Below, in pieces: positions 34,490 through 44,305 of a stretch of DNA of 61,806 nucleotides. The DNA is taken from NCBI GenBank assembly GCA_011390755.1, contig JAABRU010000014.1:1-61806 (forward strand), given 5' to 3'. The position numbers and the translations under genes are program-made. Under the pieces are notes generated by a model, which saw only the letters and a list, made by a program, of their open reading frames with translations, was not told where the DNA came from and ran no database searches. Origin of the DNA: Desulfobacteraceae bacterium (GTDB lineage: Bacteria > Desulfobacterota > Desulfobacteria > Desulfobacterales > Desulfococcaceae). The first letter of the stretch is position 1; each line of letters opens with the position of its first letter.

Positions 34490-35500
34490 ATGCCTATAAG
34501 ACTTATGCAAATTATTCTTCCGGAAAATATAAGGCAGAACGATATCCCTTCCCTGACTGAAGAAAAAGAGGTTCTCAGCGGCTGGGCATCGAACTATCCG
34601 GACAGTAAAACCGTTTTGCACTTGCTGATTCCGGCAGAAGAATGTGAAACCTTAATAGATAAATTTGAACAGAGATTTTCAGGCACAAGCGGTTATAATA
34701 TCATATTGCTTCCGGTGGAGGCTTTTTTGCCGAGACCGAAACCGGAAAATGACAGCACTGATGAGGCTGAAAAAAAAGAACAGGAAAATAACAGCCTTCA
34801 CCGTGTAAGCCGTGAAGAACTGTATTCCGAGATCAACGAAGGGATTAGAATATCCCGGACCTTTATGGCAATGACTTTTCTGTCAACACTTGTTGCCGCT
34901 ATCGGTCTTATGCGTAATGATTTGGCTGTGATAATCGGAGCTATGGTCATAGCCCCTCTTCTTACACCGAATGTTGCCATGGCACTTTCAACTTCCCTCG
35001 GAGATACCGATCTGCTCCGCAGTTCCTTAAAAACCAATGTCACAGGTTTTTTAACAGCCATAGTGCCTGCTGTAATAATCGGATTGATTTTCGGAATTGA
35101 TCCTGATATTTCTTCCATTGCATCAAGAACAAGGATAGGAATAAGCGATGTTGTGCTGGCCCTTGCTTCCGGATGTGCTGGTTCTTTCGCATTTACAGGC
35201 GGTGTGTCCGGTGCGCTTATCGGAGTTATGGTGGCAGTTGCTCTTATGCCGCCTTTGGTTGCTTTCGGCATGTTGCTGGGGGCGGGTTATTATGTTTTAT
35301 CTGTTAAGGCCCTGCTTCTGGTAATTACAAATGTCATTTGTGTGAATCTGGCCGGGGTTGTTACATTCTTTATTCAGGGAGTCAGACCGAGAACCTGGTG
35401 GGAAGCGGAAAAAGCAAAAAAATCTGCAAGGACTGCCGGATTATTGTGGACTGCTCTGCTTATCATTCTGTTAGCAATTTTATTTAATAAAGTTATATGA
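34490..35500 (+). CDS. DUF389 integral membrane protein
   Basis: This 336-residue protein has a soluble N-terminal domain (about residues 1-110) followed by a DUF389 membrane core. The core has about six hydrophobic segments, including AVIIGAMVIAPLLTPNVAMA, the family hallmark, and VMVAVALMPPLVAFGMLLGA. DUF389 function is not firmly known; some relatives are linked to transport or stress. An AGGAG site precedes the ATG. The c-di-GMP riboswitch upstream suggests control by surface or motility state. The next gene, rpe, has its own leader after a 120-base gap. Confidence 0.88.
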   Translation: MPIRLMQIILPENIRQNDIPSLTEEKEVLSGWASNYPDSKTVLHLLIPAEECETLIDKFEQRFSGTSGYNIILLPVEAFLPRPKPENDSTDEAEKKEQENNSLHRVSREELYSEINEGIRISRTFMAMTFLSTLVAAIGLMRNDLAVIIGAMVIAPLLTPNVAMALSTSLGDTDLLRSSLKTNVTGFLTAIVPAVIIGLIFGIDPDISSIASRTRIGISDVVLALASGCAGSFAFTGGVSGALIGVMVAVALMPPLVAFGMLLGAGYYVLSVKALLLVITNVICVNLAGVVTFFIQGVRPRTWWEAEKAKKSARTAGLLWTALLIILLAILFNKVI

Positions 35501-35624
35501 TTTTGTTTCAGGAACCCGGAAAGATAATTTGACAATGGGTCAAACCCCCTGATGAACCGGATGAAGAGAAACAGAGCAGTAGCAGTATTTTTACTTATTA
35601 TCTTAAATATACGGAGATTTTTTT

Positions 35625-36281
35625 ATGAAACTGATTGCACCGTCCATTCTGTCTGCGGATTTTTCCCGGCTGGGCGAAGAAATCAAAGCTGTGGAAAAAG
35701 CCGGGGCCGACTGGATTCATATTGATGTCATGGACGGCCATTTTGTTCCCAATATTACCATGGGGCCGATTATTGTGGATGCTGCAAGACGCAGCACAAG
35801 CCTTCCACTGGATGTACATCTTATGATTGACAATCCGGATCGCTATATTCCCGATTTTGCCAAAGCCGGGGCAGACTGGATTTCTGTGCAGGTGGAAGCA
35901 TGTGTGCATCTGCACCGCTGCCTGCAGCTGATCAAAGACTGCGGGGCCAAAGCAGGTGCTGTGCTCAACCCGGGCACCCCTTTGTCTGCTGTGGAATGGG
36001 TGCTGGAAGAAACAGATTATGTGCTGATTATGAGTGTGAATCCCGGTTTCGGGGGGCAGGCATTTATTGAAAGCAGTCTGGATAAAATCCGTCAGCTCCG
36101 GCGGATACTGGATGAAAGGGGCATTTCCTCCCTGATACAGGTGGACGGCGGTGTGAATGCCAAAACCATTGCGCGTATTGCCGAAGCCGGAGCCGATGTT
36201 TTTGTTGCCGGATCCGCAATTTACGGCAGTGATGATTACCGGAAAAGAATTGCAGAATTCAAATCAGTGATTTCAGGATAA
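35625..36281 (+). CDS. rpe: Ribulose-phosphate 3-epimerase
   Basis: This 218-residue TIM-barrel enzyme interconverts ribulose 5-phosphate and xylulose 5-phosphate. Signatures are [33 protein letters not shown] (metal-ligand Asp and His), [17 protein letters not shown] and QVDGGVN, ending with the phosphate-binding AGSAIYG. The length is typical. A GGAG site lies ahead of the ATG. aroQ follows after 12 bases, so the two are probably cotranscribed. Confidence 0.97.
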   Translation: MKLIAPSILSADFSRLGEEIKAVEKAGADWIHIDVMDGHFVPNITMGPIIVDAARRSTSLPLDVHLMIDNPDRYIPDFAKAGADWISVQVEACVHLHRCLQLIKDCGAKAGAVLNPGTPLSAVEWVLEETDYVLIMSVNPGFGGQAFIESSLDKIRQLRRILDERGISSLIQVDGGVNAKTIARIAEAGADVFVAGSAIYGSDDYRKRIAEFKSVISG

Positions 36282-36293
36282 GGGAGAAAGAAA

Positions 36294-36749
36294 TTGAAAA
36301 GCAGTCCGCCGGAAAAAAAGGTTCTGGTACTCCACGGCCCCAACCTCAATATGCTGGGAAAACGGGAACCGGAGATATACGGAAAAATGACGTTGGAAGA
36401 AATCAACCGGGAACTGATAAGACAGGGAAAAAATCTGGGCCTGACAGTGGAGTGCTTTCAGTCCAACCATGAAGGGGCCATTGTGGAAAAAATTCAGGAA
36501 AATTTTGAAACATGCAGCGCTATTATCATCAACCCGGCCGCATACACCCATACCAGTGTTGCCATCCGGGATGCCCTTCTGCTGACAGATGCGCCCATCA
36601 TCGAAATTCATCTTTCCAATATTTACAAACGGGAAACCTTCCGGCACAGATCCATGATTTCAGACATTGCCGCAGCCCAGCTGACCGGATTCGGACACAG
36701 GGGATATTCTATGGCAATCACCGCACTGGCCGGGATGCTGCAAAACTGA
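36294..36749 (+). CDS. aroQ: Type II 3-dehydroquinate dehydratase
   Basis: This 151-residue enzyme dehydrates 3-dehydroquinate in the shikimate pathway and usually forms dodecamers. Motifs are VLHGPNLNMLGKREPEIYG (with the catalytic Tyr), FQSNHEGAIVEKIQ, IINPAAYTHTSVAIRDAL (including the catalytic His), EIHLSN and GHRGYSMA. The start is a TTG preceded by GGGAG, the most upstream start that keeps the family N-terminus. It sits close behind rpe. Confidence 0.96.
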   Translation: MKSSPPEKKVLVLHGPNLNMLGKREPEIYGKMTLEEINRELIRQGKNLGLTVECFQSNHEGAIVEKIQENFETCSAIIINPAAYTHTSVAIRDALLLTDAPIIEIHLSNIYKRETFRHRSMISDIAAAQLTGFGHRGYSMAITALAGMLQN

Positions 36750-37074
36750 AAGGCATATCATGCCGCAGATGTATCATATCTCTTATTCCCCACATTTTGT
36801 TCTTTGCGCACCGACGATCTGAATTCAATGCCGTTTCCTTAGGCAGAAAATCCCCCTCCCCCGGCGGGAGGGGGGAAACAGCGATTTGCACTCATGCCCC
36901 TCCCTGAGGAAGGGGAGCCTTGGGGAAACGGCATTGAATCTGAATTTGCTAGTGTTCTGTCAAGATTTGAATGACGGGTTGCATTACTCCTGTAAGGGCG
37001 TATTATTGCATACGTCCCTGCAGGAAAAAATCAGGGGATTTGAACCACTGCCGCGAAGATATGCAAAATGCGGG
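36750..37074. repeat. Intergenic inverted-repeat element
   Basis: No gene is present. TTCAATGCCGTTTCC (36824-36838) is complementary to 36924-36938, and two GC-rich hairpins lie between them (around 36851-36876 and 36897-36918). The 115-bp structure looks like a small palindromic mobile element between convergent aroQ and the RND permease and could also terminate both transcripts. The remaining 130 bases show nothing. Confidence 0.6.
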
Positions 37075-40000
37075 TTATTCCGGAAATTTTTTCTCATAAG
37101 CGATTCCCTCCCGGAAAACTTCTTTTATCATTATACTAATATCTTCAATAATGAGATAGAGAGAGGGAACCAGCAGCAGGGTAATGACAGTGGCAAAAAG
37201 AACACCGAAACCCAGGGAGATGGCCATGGGGATCAGAAATCTGGCCTGACGGGAGGTTTCAAAAATCATAGGGGTCAGACCGCAGAAGGTGGTGAAGGTA
37301 GTGAGAATAATGGGGCGGAATCGCTGGATACCAGCATAGCAGATGGCTTCTCTGACAGGAATTCCGGCATTCCGTTTGCGGTTGGCAAAATCTATGAGTA
37401 TCAGGGAATCATTCACAACTACACCCGAAAGGGCCACAATACCGAACATACTGAGAATGCTGAGACTGTATCCCATGAAGAGGTGACCGATCACTGCTCC
37501 GACAATGCCGAAGGGAATGGCCAGCATGATAATGACGGGTTGGATATAACTGTTTAAAGGAATGGCCAGCATGGCAAAAATGACAGCCATTGCCGTCAGC
37601 AGACCTTTTACCAGGCTCTGCATACTTTCCTGCATGTCCGCGTGACGTCCTTCAAAACTGAAGGCCAGACCGTTATATTTGGCCTGTAATTCCGGGAGAA
37701 TATCCGATTTTAGCGATTCCAGTATCCGGCCCGCCCTGCTCCGGGGCCGGGTATCGGCTGTCACCGTGACGACCCGGCGGCCGTCCCGGCGGTCAATATT
37801 GGTATAGGCTCTTCCCCTCTCAACACTGACAGCATTGCGCAGGGGAATTTCGTTTCCGTCCGGTGTGCGCAGGATCATTTCTTCCAGATTGTATTCCGAA
37901 ACCCGCTCGGATTTGGGCAGGCGCACCATGACCTTGACTTCGTTGCGTCCCCGCTGCTGGCGCAGGGCCTCGGCACCGTAATAGGAATGGCGGACCTGCC
38001 GGGCCACTTCCCGGGAACGCAGCCCCAGACTGCGGGCTTCGGGTCTGATTTTGAAATCCAGCTGCTGCTTGCCGGGGGAAAATCCGTCGTCAATATCAAA
38101 TACCTCCGGATAAAAACGCAGGGCCCCGGCCAGCTCGGCACTGGCTTTTTCCAGTACCTCCATCTCCTTATGGCTCAGTTCCACGGTAATGGCCCCGCCC
38201 CGGCCCGGTCCGCCTCTGTCGGATTCAAATTTCAGAGATTCCAGCCCCGGAATTTCCCCGACCCGTTTCCGCCACCGGGCGGTAAGCAGGGAAGTGGAAA
38301 CCGGCCGGATTCCGGGCGGGGTAAGATAGATACGCACCTGGGCCTCATTGTCACTGATGCTGGCATAAATGCCTTCGCTGAGCTTTTTCCCTCCGTTTTC
38401 ATCCACAATTTCCCGGGCAGTATTCACAAGAATCTGCTGTACCTTTTCCGTTCTCTGAAAAGAAGAGCCGAAAGGCAGTGTGGCGGTGACAATGGCGTAA
38501 TCGGATTCCACTTTCGGAAAAAGTTCAAAGCCCATGCGTCCGCTCCGCACATAGGCAACAGCGATGAGAAGTATAAAAATTCCTGCTGCAATGGTGAGAT
38601 ACCGCCAGCGCAGGGCCAGGTTTAAAAAAGGGCCGTAAACATTGTTTACAAAACGCAGAAAAGCATCGCTGAAACGCTGCTGCTGCCGGACAATCCATCC
38701 GAACAGCCCCTTCGGTGTCCGGTCTTTCTGATGCCCCACATGGGCAGGAAGAATAAAAAGACTTTCAATAAGAGATACGGCAAAAACACTGATAACAACC
38801 AGGGGAATCTGTTTGAATATTTTCCCCATAAATCCGGGCACAAAAAGCAGGGGCATAAAAGCCACCATATTGGTCAGCACACTGAAACTGACCGGCATGG
38901 CGATTTCCCTGGCAGCGAGCACAGCGGATCTGTCCCAGGATACACCGTTCTGCCGGTGCTGGTAGATATTTTCGCCCACGACAATGGCATCATCCACCAC
39001 AATCCCAAGCGATATGATAAAGGCAAACATGGACACCATATTGATACTGACCCCGATGGTCTGTAAAAACAAAAGGGATCCCAGAAAAGAAATGGGAATC
39101 CCCAGGCTGACCCAGAAAGCCAGCCGGGCTTCCAGAAACAGGGCCAGGAGGATAAAAACCAGCCCCAATCCCAGATAACCGTTTCTGAGCAGCAGATCCA
39201 TACGCTGCCGGTAAATATCGGAACGATCATTGCGGAGGGCCACTTCCAGTCCGTCCGGGAAAGTCTGATTCACCTCTTCCACGACCCGGCGCACCGCATC
39301 GGATACAGTGGTCGGGGTCTGATCCCCGACCCGGTAAACCTCCAGGAGAACGGTGGGTTTTCCGTTAAAGGTGGCTGTCCGGTCTGTTTCTTCAAAATCA
39401 TCCCGGATATCGGCAATTTCCTCCAGCAGCACCTGTGTACCGTCATTGGCGGTAATGATGGGGATTTTTCCGAATTCCCGTCCGTAATCCCGGCGGTCTT
39501 TCATACGCACCAGAATATCCCCGCCCGGGGTTTTCACCGCACCGGCCGGCAGATCCACCGATGCCCGGCGGATGCGGGCCGCCACTTCTTCCAGGGTGAG
39601 ATGATAGGTGCGGAGGGTGTCCTGGGAAATATCAATGCTGATTTCATAATCCCGGACACCGGTCAGTTCCACCTGGGTGATATTTTCTTCCTGAATCAGC
39701 CGGTCCCGCAGATATTCGGCATATTCCCGCAATACTTTTTCACTCTGGTCTCCGTAGAGAGCAAGGGAGACAACATAGCGTTTGCGGGAAACAATGGCAA
39801 TATTGGGATCTTCCACTTCATCGGGAAAAGAGGAAATCCGATCCACCTCATTGCGGATATCCTGGGACAGTTTTTGTATATCTTCCCCTTCGATCATTTC
39901 CACGGTAACGGTTCCGGAACCTTCCCGCGCCACAGACTGCACTTCGGCCACGCCTTCCAGTCCCTGAACGGCCTCTTCCACGGCCAGAATAATGCCTTTT

Positions 40001-40227
40001 TCCACTTCCTGTGGGCTGGCTCCGGGATAGGCCACGGAAATTGTGATCAGATCCAGATCAAAATCCGGAAAAACCTCTTTTTTGATACGGGTGGCCAGAA
40101 AAAAACCGCCCACCAGCAGCACGATCATCAGCAGGTTGGCAGCGACGGAGTGGCCGGCCATCCAGGCAATGGGGCCGGGGGGGATGGATTCGGTATTGTC
40201 TTTCATATCCAAATCAGATACTTCCAT
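37075..40227 (-). CDS. RND efflux pump inner-membrane transporter
   Basis: This AcrB/MexB-type proton-driven exporter has 1050 residues. Two homologous halves each carry a large periplasmic loop; the first transmembrane segment is NLLMIVLLVGGFFLATRIKKEVFP. The TM4 proton-relay region is present (VSMFAFIISLGIVVDDAIVVGENI, with the Asp pair), as is the second-half SILSMFGIVALSGVVVNDSL. The AGGTG site precedes the ATG at 40227. It forms a complete tripartite operon with the adaptor and outer-membrane genes upstream. The substrate is unknown; the NodT/AcrA context fits drugs, metals or lipids. Confidence 0.95.
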   Translation of the reverse strand: MEVSDLDMKDNTESIPPGPIAWMAGHSVAANLLMIVLLVGGFFLATRIKKEVFPDFDLDLITISVAYPGASPQEVEKGIILAVEEAVQGLEGVAEVQSVAREGSGTVTVEMIEGEDIQKLSQDIRNEVDRISSFPDEVEDPNIAIVSRKRYVVSLALYGDQSEKVLREYAEYLRDRLIQEENITQVELTGVRDYEISIDISQDTLRTYHLTLEEVAARIRRASVDLPAGAVKTPGGDILVRMKDRRDYGREFGKIPIITANDGTQVLLEEIADIRDDFEETDRTATFNGKPTVLLEVYRVGDQTPTTVSDAVRRVVEEVNQTFPDGLEVALRNDRSDIYRQRMDLLLRNGYLGLGLVFILLALFLEARLAFWVSLGIPISFLGSLLFLQTIGVSINMVSMFAFIISLGIVVDDAIVVGENIYQHRQNGVSWDRSAVLAAREIAMPVSFSVLTNMVAFMPLLFVPGFMGKIFKQIPLVVISVFAVSLIESLFILPAHVGHQKDRTPKGLFGWIVRQQQRFSDAFLRFVNNVYGPFLNLALRWRYLTIAAGIFILLIAVAYVRSGRMGFELFPKVESDYAIVTATLPFGSSFQRTEKVQQILVNTAREIVDENGGKKLSEGIYASISDNEAQVRIYLTPPGIRPVSTSLLTARWRKRVGEIPGLESLKFESDRGGPGRGGAITVELSHKEMEVLEKASAELAGALRFYPEVFDIDDGFSPGKQQLDFKIRPEARSLGLRSREVARQVRHSYYGAEALRQQRGRNEVKVMVRLPKSERVSEYNLEEMILRTPDGNEIPLRNAVSVERGRAYTNIDRRDGRRVVTVTADTRPRSRAGRILESLKSDILPELQAKYNGLAFSFEGRHADMQESMQSLVKGLLTAMAVIFAMLAIPLNSYIQPVIIMLAIPFGIVGAVIGHLFMGYSLSILSMFGIVALSGVVVNDSLILIDFANRKRNAGIPVREAICYAGIQRFRPIILTTFTTFCGLTPMIFETSRQARFLIPMAISLGFGVLFATVITLLLVPSLYLIIEDISIMIKEVFREGIAYEKKFPE

Positions 40228-40235
40228 ACATCACC

Positions 40236-41471
40236 TCATCCTCTTTCGGATTGATCAGAAGCTGAAACCCGCAGCGGCATATTTTCAATGGGGGCCGGGA
40301 TGTCAGATGTAATAAGATTTTCCCCTTTTTCCACACCTGAAGCCAGAAAAACCGTATCTTTGTCCCGCCAGATAATCTCCACCGGCCGGATCCGCAGTTT
40401 TCCCTCTTCCTCAAGCCATACCGTATTACTATCCCGCAGGGCTGTGCGGGGGATGCGGTATACATCCGGGATTTCCCGCCCCTGAATTTCCGCGCGCACA
40501 TATTCCCCGATGAGCATGGGAGGCGATTCAATTCCCGAATTTTCCGTATTCTTTTCCAGATTCAAAGGATCCTGCACGGAAATGAGCAGACGGGCCATAC
40601 GTCCGCTGTTTTCCAAATCGCTGAGCAGTTTGACGACATGGCCTGTGCGTTCATAATTACCGCCGCTGTATATAATTCTTGCGGCAGAACCTTTTTCACT
40701 GCCTGTCCGGGGGATAGTGATGCGGTGCAGGCGTTCTATGGGAACCGAAACCTGTATCCAGTATTCATCTGTTCCCACCAGCTCTGCAATCTGCCCCTGT
40801 GCGGCCAGCTGGGAACCGATTTCCACCAGACTGCTGCGCACCACAGAGTTAAAGGGCGTTTTTATTTCTGTGCGTTCCAGATCCAGTTCGGCCTGTTTCA
40901 GTTCGGCCTGTGCCGCTTTGAGATCCGCTTTTACTTTTTCCAGATGCGGTTTCCGCAGGGCCAGTTCTTTATCCTGTGCGCTGACTTTTCTTTTTCCCAG
41001 CAGCTGCCATTCCCGTCTGGCCACATCCTGATGTCCCAGTTCCATTTTCAGAGCGTACTGGGCATTGCTGACCTGGCTCTGCATCCGGGCCAGTTTCAGT
41101 TCATAATCCAGGGGGTCAATCCGCAGCACTGTTTCCCCGCTTTTGAGCAGACCGCCTTCACCAAACTCCGGATGCATCTCAACAACTTCACCGGATATAC
41201 GGGATTTCAGCAGCATCTGCTGCGCGGGAAGCACTGTTCCCATGGCTTCGATGACAATAGTTTCACTGCTTTGGGACAGAGGAGAAACCTGCACCAGGGA
41301 AACCAGGCTCGGGGGGGCGCTTTTTTGGGGTTTGGTTCCGCTGTTTTTCAGCCAGGCCGCTCCCGCGATACCCATGCTGATAATGAGCAGGGGAAGTATG
41401 GTTTTCAGCGCAAAACGCATCCGGTGACTTTCTTTTTTATGATTATTTTCATCCCTGTATTCATCTTCCAT
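40236..41471 (-). CDS. RND periplasmic adaptor (membrane fusion) protein
   Basis: This 411-residue HlyD/AcrA-type adaptor has one N-terminal membrane helix (FALKTILPLLIISMGIAGAA, about residues 20-40). A barrel-sandwich domain follows (VEMHPEFGEGGLLKSGETVL), then a long coiled-coil hairpin rich in E/L/K (about residues 130-205) and a C-terminal beta domain. It links the RND permease to the outer-membrane channel. Its start overlaps the end of the outer-membrane gene by 11 bases, and GGGAG precedes it. Confidence 0.93.
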   Translation of the reverse strand: MEDEYRDENNHKKESHRMRFALKTILPLLIISMGIAGAAWLKNSGTKPQKSAPPSLVSLVQVSPLSQSSETIVIEAMGTVLPAQQMLLKSRISGEVVEMHPEFGEGGLLKSGETVLRIDPLDYELKLARMQSQVSNAQYALKMELGHQDVARREWQLLGKRKVSAQDKELALRKPHLEKVKADLKAAQAELKQAELDLERTEIKTPFNSVVRSSLVEIGSQLAAQGQIAELVGTDEYWIQVSVPIERLHRITIPRTGSEKGSAARIIYSGGNYERTGHVVKLLSDLENSGRMARLLISVQDPLNLEKNTENSGIESPPMLIGEYVRAEIQGREIPDVYRIPRTALRDSNTVWLEEEGKLRIRPVEIIWRDKDTVFLASGVEKGENLITSDIPAPIENMPLRVSASDQSERG

Positions 41472-42882
41472 CTTTTATATCTCCCTTTTTTTCACCTGTG
41501 TCTTTCATCCATGTACCTCCCAACGCCCGGTACAGACTGATCCGGTCAATGAGCAGTTCGCTGCGGCGTTCGATCATGTTTCTTTCCAGATTCTGTACAC
41601 TCAGAATCTGGGTCAGTACCGGCAGATAATCCGAAAGACCCTTCCGATAGCGTTCACGGGCATGGTTCAGTGCTTTCCGCGCGGCATCCATCTGCAATTC
41701 CAGTGCCCGGATATGCTGCCGCTGCTTTTCTTCACTGATTAAGGCATCCTCCGCCTCTTTCAGCGCCGTATACACAATATGACGGTAGGTCATGAGTTTT
41801 TCATCTGCAATCGCCCGTCTGCGTTCCACTTCCGCACTTCTCCGTTTCCCGTCAAAAAGGGGCGCGCTCAGACTGCCGGTCAGACGAAGCAGCCAGTTGT
41901 CGAAAATCAGATCCAGTTCATCGGTTCCGTAAAGCGCGCCTGCGGATAAACGGATATTGGGCAGACGGTCGGCCCTGGCAGCGGCCGTGTCCCAGTCGGC
42001 AGCCTGTAAACGGAATCCGGCCGCCCGGATATCCGGCCGCATGGACAGCAAATCAGCCGGGAGACCGATGGCCGGAATTTTCCCCGGTTCCGGAAGTTCC
42101 CTTCGGCTGATCTCCAGGGGATAAGGGGCGGTTTTTCCCAGCAGCAGCGCAAGTTCATGCCGCAGTAACTGCTCCTGTGCCTCCACCAGCGGAATTTTGG
42201 AGCGGATTTCCTCCACCACCTGTTTTTGCTGGTACACATCCAAAGCAGATACCATGCCTTTGAAAAACCGCAGTTCCACCAGTTCCAGATAGGTGCGGTT
42301 GGTCCGCAGCTGTTTTTCCAGCAGTCTTCTCTGCATACCGCGGGAAATAATTTCAGTCCAGTGTTCCGCTACTGCGGCCGCAATGGTCATGGCAGCTGCA
42401 TACATATCTTCCTGGGACGCGGAAACCGCCAGTGCAGCGGCTTCCCGTTCCGAACGGATTTTTCCCCAGAGATCCAGTTCATAACTGCTGAGCAGACCCA
42501 GGGAATAATTTTCCACCGTCCGGGCGGATGTTCCCGTATCTCCTTTGCTGCGCTGCCGTCCGTAAGATGTATCCCCATCCAGATACAGATCCGGATAGGC
42601 GGATGCCCCTGCCTGCACCGCCACAGCTTTGACCTGGCGCAGCCGTGCCCATGCTTCCTGCAGATTGAAATTTTCCTTCAATGCTTCCCGGATCAGCTGA
42701 TCCAGCTGTTTATCTTCAAAACTTTTCCACCACTGCTCCGGTATTTCTCCCTCTCCGGAAGTAAGGGAAAAATGCCCCGGCATTTCACCTTCAGGATTTT
42801 CCCGCAAAACAGGATCGAAAAATGTGCAGGAGGAAAACAGCAGGAGAGAAAAAAACACAGCATATATATTTTTATATTTCAT
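41461..42882 (-). CDS. TolC/NodT-type outer-membrane efflux lipoprotein
   Basis: This 473-residue outer-membrane factor has a lipoprotein signal: MKYKN, a hydrophobic core, and the lipobox LFSSC near residue 19. Two OEP domains with alpha-barrel motifs follow (AWARLRQVKAVAVQAGASAY, RLPNIRLSAGALYGTD). I chose the ATG at 42882 because the lipoprotein signal then starts at once; an upstream in-frame ATG at 42903 adds seven residues. It is the first gene of the efflux operon. Confidence 0.93.
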   Translation of the reverse strand: MKYKNIYAVFFSLLLFSSCTFFDPVLRENPEGEMPGHFSLTSGEGEIPEQWWKSFEDKQLDQLIREALKENFNLQEAWARLRQVKAVAVQAGASAYPDLYLDGDTSYGRQRSKGDTGTSARTVENYSLGLLSSYELDLWGKIRSEREAAALAVSASQEDMYAAAMTIAAAVAEHWTEIISRGMQRRLLEKQLRTNRTYLELVELRFFKGMVSALDVYQQKQVVEEIRSKIPLVEAQEQLLRHELALLLGKTAPYPLEISRRELPEPGKIPAIGLPADLLSMRPDIRAAGFRLQAADWDTAAARADRLPNIRLSAGALYGTDELDLIFDNWLLRLTGSLSAPLFDGKRRSAEVERRRAIADEKLMTYRHIVYTALKEAEDALISEEKQRQHIRALELQMDAARKALNHARERYRKGLSDYLPVLTQILSVQNLERNMIERRSELLIDRISLYRALGGTWMKDTGEKKGDIKDGR

Positions 42883-42904
42883 AATCCTATCCGAAGCATT
42901 CAAT

Positions 42905-43392
42905 AAATTTTAAATTAATAACGGTGCGTTACACTTCTCTAACGCAGCCTGCGGCATTGCACGGAGTGCGAAAAATAAGGCCGAGGCCGGTTTTTCGCAG
43001 ACACTTTCATATAAACCGCCATGAATTGCATTCACAACTAAACATGAAAATCTTTTCCCGGACTCGTTACGGGGCAGAGCCCCGTAACACCGGAGGTGAG
43101 GCTCCGCCTCATACTGTGTACGGGGCGGAGCCCCGGAAAAATGCGTTACGGGGCGGAGCCCCGTAACGAGTTGTGTATGACTTTCATATAAAATTAACCG
43201 CTTTGATCCACTGCCCCTTTTTTATTATGTCGGAAAAAAGAAAAAAAGGTTACGGAAATTTATTCTTTTTTTTAATAATAGATTTTTTATTTGCTGAAAG
43301 CAAGAGGATTTCAGGGGGAAATACAGTTCATTTCCGCCATACTGAGCGTTTTTTTCTTGACCCGGAAGCATATCTCCATTATTTTCCCCGCT
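42905..43392. repeat. Repeat-filled intergenic region with nested hairpins
   Basis: The region holds the second copy of the dispersed GCGAAAA...TTTTTCGC element (42961-43015). It also holds three GC-rich palindromes with cores CGGGGC-rGA-GCCCCG at 43066-43088, about 43119-43134 and 43145-43167. The first and last also pair with each other as CTCGTTAC...GTAACGAG. No gene was found. A third TTTCATATAAA word lies at about 43182. Confidence 0.75.
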
Positions 43393-44283
43393 ATGTATCC
43401 CAAACAGATAAATCTGATTGAAGTGGGGCCCAGGGACGGATTTCAGTCTGAATCCCGGATAATCCCCACAGACATGAAACTGGAAATCATAGCCGGTCTG
43501 GCAGCCGCGGGAATTTCACAGATTCAGGTGGCATCTTTTGTCAGTCCCAAACGGGTTCCGCAAATGGCCGACGCGGAAGCACTGATACAAAAACTTCCGG
43601 AAAATGACAGTGTTGTATATACAGGTCTGGCACTGAATCCAAAAGGAGTGGAACGGGCACAGGAAGCCGGGCTGAAAGCCGTGGAAATCTCAATATCAGC
43701 CAGTGACAGTCACAGTCGGAAAAATGCGGGCATGAGCCGCAGGGAATCTCTGCAGCAGGGGCGGAATATGGCCCGTCTGGCAAAACAGAAGGGAATGCAT
43801 CTGATTGCCGGTATTCAGTGCGCTTTCGGATGCGTTTATGACGGCAGTATTCCGGCGGGAAATGTACTGGATGCTGTCCGCATGTACTGCGATGAGGGCA
43901 TTGACCGGCTTTCCCTGGCCGATACAACCGGCATGGCAGCCCCGCTGCTTGTGAAAGAGCTTGTCGGGAAGGTAAAGGCAGAGGCTCCGGGCATTCTCCT
44001 GGGACTTCACCTCCACGACACACGGGGGTTGGGACTGGTAAATCTTATGGCCGGACTGGAAAGTGGTATCCGCTGTTTTGATACAGCCTTCGGAGGACTG
44101 GGGGGCTGCCCTTTTGTAAAGGGCGCGGCCGGAAATATTGCCACAGAAGACAGCCTGTACCTGCTGGAATCCCTGCACATGGAAAGCGGGATTGATCGGC
44201 GGAAAGTGGCGGAATGCTCCCGGAAAATAGCCGGTTTTCTGCAACGGCGGCTTCCGGGAAAACTGTACGCGTCAGGTCTGTAA
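43393..44283 (+). CDS. mvaB: Hydroxymethylglutaryl-CoA lyase-like enzyme
   Basis: This 296-residue DRE-TIM barrel lyase has the N-terminal metal/substrate motif INLIEVGPRDGFQSE, the DTTG motif (LADTTGMAAP), the Cys signature FGGLGGCPFVKGAAGNIATED, and the HLHDTRGLGL metal ligands. The family cleaves HMG-CoA to acetyl-CoA and acetoacetate in leucine or ketone metabolism. I chose the ATG at 43393, which gives the family N-terminus; no strong ribosome-binding site precedes it. A homologous aldolase with another substrate is possible. Confidence 0.9.
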   Translation: MYPKQINLIEVGPRDGFQSESRIIPTDMKLEIIAGLAAAGISQIQVASFVSPKRVPQMADAEALIQKLPENDSVVYTGLALNPKGVERAQEAGLKAVEISISASDSHSRKNAGMSRRESLQQGRNMARLAKQKGMHLIAGIQCAFGCVYDGSIPAGNVLDAVRMYCDEGIDRLSLADTTGMAAPLLVKELVGKVKAEAPGILLGLHLHDTRGLGLVNLMAGLESGIRCFDTAFGGLGGCPFVKGAAGNIATEDSLYLLESLHMESGIDRRKVAECSRKIAGFLQRRLPGKLYASGL

Positions 44284-44305
44284 TATGTAAAAGGGAAGAA
44301 TATAA

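Noticed and set aside
36886..37557. Plus-strand open frame over the end of the RND permease
   Set aside because: It lies on the reverse side of a well-supported 1050-aa gene and has low-complexity composition.
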